Below, piece after piece: positions 33,197 through 39,525 of a stretch of DNA of 62,424 nucleotides (its first letter is position 1; each line of letters begins with the position of its first letter). This DNA is from a virus. The position numbers were made by a program, and so were the translations under genes. A model generated the notes under the pieces. It was not told the origin of the DNA, ran no database searches, and saw only the letters and a list, made by a program, of their open reading frames with translations. Location: positions 1-62,424 of the IMG/VR virus record IMGVR_UViG_3300042397_000683, one strand, 5' to 3'.

Positions 33197-33544
33197 AACC
33201 AAATGATTAATATATGTCAATAGGTAAGGTAAAAGTTCTTTATAAAATACAACGCTTTCTTAGAATCACGCATATTTATTTTTAACATATTGCTTTACAG
33301 GCACATACGGGGATGTATACAAGCTGGGATAAAACTTAATCATTAAGCCTAAACTCTACAAAAAAATCACTATCAACTTTCTATATAAAATCACTATCAA
33401 CTTAATTATAATAATAATAAGATAGCCCGCGCGCGCGACCCCCGAATTAACAGAACAGCCCGCCCCAAAAACAGAACAGCCCCCGCAAATGCTGTTAAAC
33501 ATCCGCGGAGGCTGTAAACTCCTGCAATAAACTAGGCTAAACGC
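33197..33544. repeat. Repeat-rich gap between genes, candidate origin or control region
   Basis: No credible gene. It holds two copies of AAAATCACTATCAACTT (33363-33379 and 33387-33403, start spacing 24), then a run of TAATAATAATAA, a GC-rich tract (GCGCGCGCGACC at about 33428-33440), two copies of ACAGAACAGCCC (33450-33461 and 33471-33482), and the palindrome CCGCGG (33503-33508). Direct repeats beside an AT-rich tract are what a phage origin looks like, and the replication genes lie on the same strand nearby. It could equally be an operator region. Confidence 0.45.
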
Positions 33545-34474
33545 CTATGCGCTGTATCCTAGCACGTTCTCCAAATGCCCCATTTCCTGAAATTCCGCAT
33601 CGGTTAAATCATTAAATGGGCGCGTAACAAGGTCGTTATATCGATGCTCGTTAACTAAGTCCTGCAAAGCGTAATACTCGCTTTTCTCGCTTGCGCTTAA
33701 CATTATAGCGGGCTTTTCATCTAATTCCTTGAAACGCGCTTGGGCTGTCTCAATGGGTAGGCTCGCGTAGCTTTCGTAGTAATTAGATTCTGTTTCCCAA
33801 TCCTTTCCGTAGTACGCTTCATCATCCCAATTTCCGTAGTATCCTCCCCAATCATAAGAGCTCCCAGGTTTAGACCCTTTGTCATCCTTCCAAACCTTAA
33901 CGCCTCCGCGGTCGTAATATAAACTAGGCTTATACGTGGTATTACTAAACCAACAATTTGCGTATTTTTCATCCTCCTTACCTAAATCCTCGTTTACTAT
34001 ATAGGCCTCATTCTTGGCGTTTAAAAAGACTAATTTACTGCTCCCTATATATTCCTCAATTAACGACATTATCGCGCTGTTACGCTCAAAGGAAACGGGT
34101 AGTTTCTGCAAGATACGCTCATTAAATAAATTAGTATCTGATTTCTTAGGATGTATCCCGTTTAACTCTGATATAATCCCGTTGTGGACAAATGCTAGAT
34201 TTTTATCTACGTTAAACGGGTGGCAATTATCCACGTTAATCCCTCCGCTTGTACCGATACGGAAATGAAGCACTATTTTAGACTTCGGGTATCTCCTGCG
34301 AACGTCTATATAATGATTGTAAAATTTATCCACGCTTTGCAATTCCTTGAACGTGTAAAGCGTTCCCGCGTTTGTGTAAATTAATCCCGCCCCGTCGCTG
34401 TTGTTGTCCCAACAATTAACAATTAAAGACTTTGGAAATGTTACGTTTGGTGTGTTTAAAATAGCTATGCACAT
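33545..34474 (-). CDS. Class II glutamine amidotransferase (Ntn hydrolase)
   Basis: A 309-residue protein that begins MCIAIL, with Cys2 ready to become the N-terminal nucleophile once the Met is removed, as in class II glutamine amidotransferases. HFRIGTSGGINVDNCHPFNV and LAFVHNGIISEL are the other hallmarks (Arg-Gly glutamine pocket, Asn-Gly oxyanion). These enzymes release ammonia from glutamine for a partner ligase. The partner is probably the amidoligase gene that follows upstream in the DNA (34517-36532), transcribed just before it. The Tyr/Trp/Asp-rich insertion (residues 200-240) is odd for the family. Confidence 0.8.
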   Translation of the reverse strand: MCIAILNTPNVTFPKSLIVNCWDNNSDGAGLIYTNAGTLYTFKELQSVDKFYNHYIDVRRRYPKSKIVLHFRIGTSGGINVDNCHPFNVDKNLAFVHNGIISELNGIHPKKSDTNLFNERILQKLPVSFERNSAIMSLIEEYIGSSKLVFLNAKNEAYIVNEDLGKEDEKYANCWFSNTTYKPSLYYDRGGVKVWKDDKGSKPGSSYDWGGYYGNWDDEAYYGKDWETESNYYESYASLPIETAQARFKELDEKPAIMLSASEKSEYYALQDLVNEHRYNDLVTRPFNDLTDAEFQEMGHLENVLGYSA

Positions 34475-34516
34475 AATATATTTATTTTTATTGTTTGAAT
34501 AAGTTTTTAAAAAAAA

Positions 34517-36532
34517 TTAATTAATTGATTCGGCAAACGCGCTTAACTCCTTCGCAAGCGCCTCCATTTTCTTGGCATCCGCTTTGTTTAGTCTGCTTAC
34601 CTTTTTATTAATGGCGCGGACATCGGCGCGCATATCGACATTAAAGTAATTAGAATCGAATTTCTTCGCGTACTCTAAGGCCTTTTGCGCTTTGCGATAA
34701 ATTGCACCGCGGGAAAAGATTTTAGCGAAATGCTTGTGTAATTCTGTTCGGGAATTTGTTAGGGTCTTGATAACTTCTAACGGGTTTGCGCTTGGATTCT
34801 TCGCCATTATTCGAATTAAATCTACGCGCCATTCCATTACCTGCAAATTCTTAACAGCGGGAAAAATTCTAAATTCAATACGCCCGCGCATTACCTTTAC
34901 CGCTTGGTATTTATTATCGCTACGTTTCATTTCTTCCTTTTCTTTTACCTCGCAGAATGATTTATTGATTCGGTGCTCGTAGATAGAATATAAAATAGGC
35001 AAATACCCGCAAATACTTTCAAGCAAATCGCTCCCCATTGTTTCCGCTTTGGAAAAATGAACGTGGCCACCGCAAGCGCTGGACACAGCCCCGTTAATCA
35101 ATTTCGGGTACGCCTCTTCTATCTTTGTAGCGTCTTCCATTAACTTGGAGCTAAAAAGGTCGTATTGAGGCGTAACAAGTTCGAAGCCTATTTCGTCATC
35201 TAGCGAGCCGTCGCGCTCTTTAACCCAACCGAAGCGGGAGCGGATATGGTAATGAGAATGGGCGCACCCGTCCTCGCATTCCTTTTCTATTTCAAACCCT
35301 ACTTTGTATTCACTTCCCTCGGAATAGTCGTAATGCTCACAAGAATGATACCCAAACCGCGGATTATTACTATCGTTTTCGTCCTCTTCTTCATCGTAGC
35401 TATGGTCGTGCTCACCTCCGCAGTTTTCCGCGTCGTACCATTCGGAGCAATCCGAACAATAATACCAATTACAATAATTTGCGGAATCAGTATTTAAAAA
35501 TGTTCCGTCATCTGTATAGACTAAGCCGACCCATTGACGGTTTCCTCCTAATCGTATTTCACGCGCGTTCTCTATAAATTGTTCACTAAAATAAAATGTG
35601 CCGTGTATCCCGCAATTAATAGCTACCGCGTCATCTACTATTTCATCGTTATAATCGTAAGCATATACGCCACTAAAATCACTAGGGTCAAATTCTTCGC
35701 CCTCTATTACTTTTATAATTGTAGAGTCGTTCGCGGTATAATCGTAAACGCTAGATAAAGGCGTAAACCCTTTTAAGTCTTGCGGTATCATCTCGAACTT
35801 TACCCCCTCTTCTTTGTAATGAACAAACGCGGGGCGAAGTCCTGCAATATCCGCGCATCTAGTTAATTTACCTTCGTGCATTGTATAACCCGAACTATTC
35901 GCCGCTCTGCCATTAGGCCAAAAATTATGCCCTGCCGTTGGGTCGTATTCTTGCGCATCTTCGGGAATGGCTACAAAAAAATCCCTTATTACTCCTTCCC
36001 ATATGTAGCGCGTTTCCACGTTGTAATGCCTTCCCGAATGAGCTCCGCCCGCAAAGTGTGCAATGTTTACTACATCCGATTTTAGGGCGTATTCGTAGCC
36101 GTAAAAATCTGCCGTTAGTCTTACGTTTCCTATTTTTTTAAAAAGCCCCGTTTCGATATCTTCCTGCAATAAATACAGCCTTTCGCTCTCGTCAACTGCT
36201 CCGCCTTGCTTTCTAAGCCTTCCTATAATTTTACTCAAATCATCTATTCGCAGATATTCATCTGTTGCGCTCCATCGCAATGGCCTAAAGTCCCAAGGCG
36301 TTACCCTATAATACTTATTCGGTAGTCCTTCCCAATATTGTTGCCCCTGCGGGGTTTCGCTCCACCTAAATACGGTATCAATAAAATCCGCAAAAGAATC
36401 GTAATTTCTGTCACGCTCTAAATTCTGTTCTAACGTGTATCCCGTTCGGTTGCCTTGGCTATCCATAGCGCGGATAAATTCCGTCATTTCATTAGGGGAT
36501 AAATAGCTAAAATAATGCTTAAAAGTGTTCAT
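34517..36532 (-). CDS. Amidoligase (COOH-NH2 ligase), with N-terminal 'YW' repeat and zinc-ribbon-like insert
   Basis: A 671-residue protein. Residues 45-75 carry the 'SFADFIDTVF...QYW' module also found twice in 31982. Around 352-372 a Cys/His cluster (YYCSDCSEWYDAENC) may bind zinc. The C-terminal part matches the amidoligase_2 family: GFEIEKE (about 408-415), ERDGSL (about 438), ELVTPQ (about 449), CGGHVHFS (about 486-493) and GRIEFRIFP (about 549-557). These enzymes belong to the glutamine-synthetase-like amide ligases described in phage and bacterial neighbourhoods with class II amidotransferases. The probable job is ATP-dependent amide-bond formation on a protein, peptide or cell-wall substrate. 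Confidence 0.75.
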   Translation of the reverse strand: MNTFKHYFSYLSPNEMTEFIRAMDSQGNRTGYTLEQNLERDRNYDSFADFIDTVFRWSETPQGQQYWEGLPNKYYRVTPWDFRPLRWSATDEYLRIDDLSKIIGRLRKQGGAVDESERLYLLQEDIETGLFKKIGNVRLTADFYGYEYALKSDVVNIAHFAGGAHSGRHYNVETRYIWEGVIRDFFVAIPEDAQEYDPTAGHNFWPNGRAANSSGYTMHEGKLTRCADIAGLRPAFVHYKEEGVKFEMIPQDLKGFTPLSSVYDYTANDSTIIKVIEGEEFDPSDFSGVYAYDYNDEIVDDAVAINCGIHGTFYFSEQFIENAREIRLGGNRQWVGLVYTDDGTFLNTDSANYCNWYYCSDCSEWYDAENCGGEHDHSYDEEEDENDSNNPRFGYHSCEHYDYSEGSEYKVGFEIEKECEDGCAHSHYHIRSRFGWVKERDGSLDDEIGFELVTPQYDLFSSKLMEDATKIEEAYPKLINGAVSSACGGHVHFSKAETMGSDLLESICGYLPILYSIYEHRINKSFCEVKEKEEMKRSDNKYQAVKVMRGRIEFRIFPAVKNLQVMEWRVDLIRIMAKNPSANPLEVIKTLTNSRTELHKHFAKIFSRGAIYRKAQKALEYAKKFDSNYFNVDMRADVRAINKKVSRLNKADAKKMEALAKELSAFAESIN

Positions 36533-36544
36533 TTTGTTTTGTGT

Positions 36545-36649
36545 TTAGTTTTGTGATACGTAATCAATAAAATAATCAAATTCGAAAGCTAAGCGCCATT
36601 CGTGCAAGGCTGTTTCATTCTCGAATTGCATTCCGTTGTATGTTATCAT
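36545..36649 (-). CDS. Small protein, 34 aa
   Basis: A 34-codon frame for an acidic aromatic peptide (MITYNGMQFENETALHEWRL). It lies 12 bases upstream of the amidoligase start and 27 bases downstream of the 36677 gene, in operon spacing. Short length makes it uncertain; it could also be part of an untranslated leader. Confidence 0.4.
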   Translation of the reverse strand: MITYNGMQFENETALHEWRLAFEFDYFIDYVSQN

Positions 36650-36676
36650 TTTGCTTGTGTTTATATAACCGTAAAA

Positions 36677-36865
36677 TTATTTTTCAGGGGTGCAAAGTTC
36701 GGCCGTAATGAAGAACAAAGAAGATAGGCCAAAAAAGATAGCAAGTAAAAGAAAATTAGGCTGGGCGTATTCCGTAGCCTGCGAGCCCATTGCAAACGCA
36801 ACAAGGAAACCAACAAGCGAAACAAATAAGCCTAAGAAGCGGGAATTTTTTTGAATGTTTTTCAT
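36677..36865 (-). CDS. Small membrane protein with two TM helices, 62 aa
   Basis: A 62-residue protein with two hydrophobic segments (FLGLFVSLVGFLVAFAMG and FLLLAIFFGLSSLFFITA) and a basic N-terminus, suggesting a hairpin in the inner membrane. It is one of three small membrane proteins at the upstream end of the leftward region. Possible roles are superinfection exclusion, membrane takeover or a holin-like job, none shown by sequence. Confidence 0.6.
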   Translation of the reverse strand: MKNIQKNSRFLGLFVSLVGFLVAFAMGSQATEYAQPNFLLLAIFFGLSSLFFITAELCTPEK

Positions 36866-36898
36866 AATAAAGGATTGTTTAAAAATGGATAAATGGAT

Positions 36899-37198
36899 TT
36901 ATTTAGATAATTCAATAATACGTTTTAAAATGACTCTTTTGTCAGTAAACAAGCCGAAGCCGTAAGCGTCATAAATTACTTTTAGGTTTTGATTTACCTG
37001 CCTTTCATATTCGAGAGCGCAAATAAACAGCCATAAGCTAAGCGGAAGCAGGGCAAAAGACCAGAGTGCAGAAAGCCCGACTAATGGGGCTGTAAATGGG
37101 AGCGAAAGCCCTGCAATAAGGCAAGCACCTGCAAGCACATCTAATGCCCTTGCTTTGTTGTACGCTTTACGCGTTTGGATAAAAAAGGATTTTTTCAT
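36899..37198 (-). CDS. Small membrane protein, 99 aa
   Basis: A 99-residue protein. After a basic start (MKKSFFIQTRKAYNKARAL) come two or three hydrophobic stretches (VLAGACLIAGLSLPFTAPLV, then WSFALLPLSLWLFICAL) and a basic/polar C-terminal helix that would be cytoplasmic. Family unknown. The upstream region shares TTTAAACATTTATCCA-type sequence with that of the 36677 gene. Confidence 0.6.
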   Translation of the reverse strand: MKKSFFIQTRKAYNKARALDVLAGACLIAGLSLPFTAPLVGLSALWSFALLPLSLWLFICALEYERQVNQNLKVIYDAYGFGLFTDKRVILKRIIELSK

Positions 37199-37226
37199 TT
37201 GGATAAATGTTTAAAAGGTGGATGAA

Positions 37227-37430
37227 TTAAGATTTTGCCCATTTGATAAGCACCATAAAAACGAAAACAATTAAGCAGTAAATCCCGCCTAAATTAAAAT
37301 CGCTTTGAATGCAATAAACCGCCAACAACAGCGGAAGGGAAATAAGTGAATGATAGAAAAGAACGCTAAGAAAAGCGCCTATTTCTTTCAGGTTGTTCCT
37401 GATTATCAGGGAGTTAAGTAAATTTTTCAT
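37227..37430 (-). CDS. Small membrane protein, 67 aa
   Basis: A 67-residue protein with two hydrophobic segments (EIGAFLSVLFYHSLISLPLL and YCLIVFVFMVLIKWA). It is the first gene of the leftward region, facing a long untranscribed-looking gap, so it is likely among the first expressed after infection. Function unknown. Confidence 0.6.
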   Translation of the reverse strand: MKNLLNSLIIRNNLKEIGAFLSVLFYHSLISLPLLLAVYCIQSDFNLGGIYCLIVFVFMVLIKWAKS

Positions 37431-37921
37431 ACTAATGGGGGTTTTGTGATGCGCTAAACTAACTATTTATCTGATATTAAACAAATGTTTTAGGGATTAT
37501 TTTTATCCTAGGGTTTCACGTTTGAAGGCTGGATGCGGGGGCGGATAAGTTAGCATTTATAAACCCCGGCGCGCGTTCCCTTTCCTGCCATTCTTCTGTG
37601 GTTTCTTTGCTGTCTGAGGGGCGCAATGGCCTGCGGTGGTATGATTGTGCAGGTATATGCAAGAGCGTGCCTTATTTGGAAACATATAATGCAGGAGCGT
37701 AGTAATGCTAGGCCAAATTTCAGTTTTCGAAATGCTAAATCGGATGCCACCCCGTTCAGGTTACTCGTTTGCCATTTGACTTCGCGACCCCGTCAATCAT
37801 ATATATAACCTGTTCCCAATAACTATACGCTTTCACAAAATAAACCGTGAAAAAAAACGTGAATAAAACGTGAAAGCATTTAGGCGAACTCCTAACTATT
37901 GCTACTATGCAAACAGTTACC
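37431..37921. promoter_or_regulatory. Divergent control region between the left and right arms
   Basis: About 490 bases without a convincing gene between the leftward genes and the first rightward gene at 37953. It holds AAACATTTGTTT (minus, 37480-37491) near the leftward start, a TTTCACGTTT at 37514-37523, a more GC-rich middle (37530-37640), and CGTGAA-type repeats at 37829-37877. Small frames on both strands in the middle overlap each other and have no leader, so I do not call them. Early promoters and repressor sites are expected here. Confidence 0.5.
37829..37877. repeat. CGTGAA repeats inside an inverted repeat
   Basis: GCTTTCAC (37829-37836) and GTGAAAGC (37870-37877) are perfect complements. 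Between and including the right arm, CGTGAA occurs three times (37846, 37858, 37869), spaced 12 and 11 bases, close to one helical turn. The TTTCACGTTT at 37514 is the same word reversed. The set looks like operator sites for a dimeric repressor in the divergent region. Confidence 0.5.
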
Positions 37922-37946
37922 TAACTTTGCAGATAACCAAACAATA
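37922..37946 (+). promoter_or_regulatory. Promoter and AACCAAACAATA leader of the GroES-like gene
   Basis: TAACTTTG (37922-37929) is an exact -7 element; AACCAAACAATA follows at 37935-37946, seven bases before the ATG at 37953. The distance from -7 to the leader agrees with transcription starting at or near the AACC. Confidence 0.6.
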
Positions 37947-37952
37947 AATAAT

Positions 37953-38606
37953 ATGCTTAAATACGATATTAAGCAAGCTCCTGTCAACACAGTAATTGTG
38001 GAAGTAGGTGCTACGCTAGACGATACTGTTACCTATGGTTCGTTAACTTTAAACATAGACCCAGAGTTTAATCCTACCCAGTACGCACGCATCTACGGTC
38101 GCGTCATAGCCGTCCCCGAAGGGAAAGCATATGCGACCAATGAACTTGAAATAGAGAAAGATGTTCAGGTAGGCGACATTATATACTTCCATTATCTTAC
38201 GACGACAGATGAAACGAACTGTATCCACGGCAACTATTTTAAAGTACCTTATTATTGGATTTTTTGTGCTATTAGGGACAATGCTATTATACCTATTGGT
38301 TCCTGGGCTCTATGTGAGAAAATTGTTGAAGAGGCGTTTAATGAAGTGGAGGTTAATGGTGTTAAGATTCAAGCAACGTTATCGCAGTCAGGCTTAGTAA
38401 CTGGTGTTGCTAAGAAGCCATCTGTTAAGTATGCTAAACTTGCGCACATAGGTAAGCCTTTGATGGGTGTTAATGCGCTAGATGCTAACGCTGGAGACGT
38501 AGTGATACTAGAAAAGAACTCGAACTTTGTTAACATAATTGAGGGTAAAGAGTACTATACGCTACAACAGGAGTACATATTAGGTACAAAAAGCAATGCG
38601 TACTGA
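37953..38606 (+). CDS. Putative tandem GroES-like co-chaperonin, 217 aa
   Basis: A 217-residue protein starting MLKYDIKQAPVNTVIVEVG. Two halves each look like a GroES barrel: the first has GRVIAVPEG, VQVGDIIYFHY and a PIGSWAL stretch; the second has SGLVTGVA, KYAKLAHIGKPL, AGDVVILEKN and EGKEYYTLQQEYILG, corresponding to the GroES strand order with 'vxxGDxVlfxky' and the final strand. Phage GroES-like proteins (T4 gp31 is the known case) help the host GroEL fold the capsid protein, and this gene lies upstream of the packaging and capsid genes. Sequence divergence leaves room for doubt. ATG 37953 follows the AACCAAACAATA leader. Confidence 0.5.
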   Translation: MLKYDIKQAPVNTVIVEVGATLDDTVTYGSLTLNIDPEFNPTQYARIYGRVIAVPEGKAYATNELEIEKDVQVGDIIYFHYLTTTDETNCIHGNYFKVPYYWIFCAIRDNAIIPIGSWALCEKIVEEAFNEVEVNGVKIQATLSQSGLVTGVAKKPSVKYAKLAHIGKPLMGVNALDANAGDVVILEKNSNFVNIIEGKEYYTLQQEYILGTKSNAY

Positions 38607-38726
38607 TAGTAGGATTTCCCACTTTCAGCTTATTACGTTTAAATGCACTTTTTATGGTAAAATCTGCGTTTAGAGCAAACTGACTGAAAGTAGGATTTCT
38701 GACAGTCAGAAAACCCGCTTTGATAT

Positions 38727-38768
38727 ATAATACTAGATATTAATAATACTAGAATATAATAATACTAG
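38727..38768. repeat. Three ATAATACTAG iterons at an exact 16-bp period
   Basis: ATAATACTAG occurs at 38727-38736, 38743-38752 and 38759-38768: identical 10-mers, start-to-start 16 bases, joined by AT-rich 6-mers. A regular period on one strand suggests a protein that binds cooperatively along one face of the DNA; small terminase or an initiator are the obvious candidates. Confidence 0.7.
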
Positions 38769-38805
38769 TGCGACCTATGTAAATAAGATTTTCGCATAAA
38801 GAAGT

Positions 38806-38858
38806 GAAGAGGAACTCTTCGCTAGTAGCCAAGTCCCCTTTAGGGGATTTAGGGGCTA
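38806..38858 (+). other. Two adjacent hairpins upstream of the terminase
   Basis: GAAGAG-GAA-CTCTTC (38806-38820) is a 6-bp stem with a 3-base loop. TCCCC-TTTA-GGGGA (38834-38847) is a 5-bp stem, closed further out by TAGCC (38826-38830) and GGCTA (38854-38858). Together with the following G/C tract, this forms a compact structured stretch either in the DNA or in the message leader. Confidence 0.55.
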
Positions 38859-38922
38859 TGTGAGTACGTAGATATGAAAACAAAATTCGGCGCGCCGCCC
38901 GCCGCCGCAAAACCAAACAGTT

Positions 38923-39483
38923 ATGGCAATATTTTCGCAAAAAGATTTAGATAACCTAGCTATCCCTATTGGAGAGGATAGCCTGGAAAAGCATTCAGAT
39001 GTAATAGAAATTTTTGGTAAGCAATCAAAAGCTGATGTACCGTTAATTAAATACGTTGCATTACTATATGACCAGAAGTCTCCAATGCGATTAAAGATTC
39101 CTGACATCAATGAGCGTAAAAGAGAATGCGCATCTATAGCTGGGCTACCAAAGAACTCAGAAGAAATCTTCAATCTAAACGACGATAAAGTATTGGTGTA
39201 TATCAATGCTTACTTGCGCCATCAATCGTCCAAGGTATGGGCTATTCTGTCTGCTAACGAAGAGGTGTTATGGCAGTATCAGCAAGAATTGCTAACTCCT
39301 ATCAAGGATTTTAGAAGCGATAAGGATAAATTGCAGGCTCTTGAGATTAAGACTAAATTAATGCAAGAGTGCGATGCTATCATTAAGCGCATTGAAGCCT
39401 ACGAGGATAAGTTGTTTGGCGACAATAAGGATAAGAAGTCGGAGATATTGAAGATGTCGCCTGAATCAATTGCTAACATATAA
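38923..39483 (+). CDS. Putative small terminase subunit
   Basis: A 186-residue protein immediately upstream of the large terminase gene. It has a conserved-looking middle, YVALLYDQKSPMRLKIPDIN followed by ERKRECASIAGLP, a pattern I associate with terminase-adjacent proteins of crAss-like phages, then a long helical C-terminal half (100-175) that could oligomerise. Small terminases recognise the packaging site; the iterons and hairpins lie directly upstream of this gene. The call is by position and pattern. Confidence 0.55.
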   Translation: MAIFSQKDLDNLAIPIGEDSLEKHSDVIEIFGKQSKADVPLIKYVALLYDQKSPMRLKIPDINERKRECASIAGLPKNSEEIFNLNDDKVLVYINAYLRHQSSKVWAILSANEEVLWQYQQELLTPIKDFRSDKDKLQALEIKTKLMQECDAIIKRIEAYEDKLFGDNKDKKSEILKMSPESIANI

Positions 39484-39525
39484 TTCAATACCACGTAACA
39501 TATAGTGGGTGTTAATATTTAAAGA

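Larger units (their letters stand above)
38607..38922. other. Structured gap upstream of the terminase genes, candidate packaging or origin site
   Basis: 316 bases without a gene. Contents in order: AGTAGGATTTC twice (38608-38618, 38689-38699); a hairpin CTGACTG/CAGTCAG (38680-38686, 38703-38709) overlapping the palindrome TTTCTGAC-A-GTCAGAAA (38696-38712); three ATAATACTAG iterons at 16-bp steps; two hairpins (38806-38820 and 38826-38858); and a G/C-only tract just before the leader AACCAAACA (38911-38919). Tailed phages often keep cos/pac next to the small terminase gene, so this is the best candidate for the packaging site. Confidence 0.5.

Noticed and set aside
37550-37808. Short open frames on both strands in the divergent control region
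   Set aside because: They overlap each other in opposite directions, lack a promoter-proximal A-rich leader, have odd composition and no recognisable protein.
38727-38768. CRISPR-like short repeats
   Set aside because: Only three 10-bp units with AT-rich 6-bp gaps, no spacer-length unique sequence and no cas genes.
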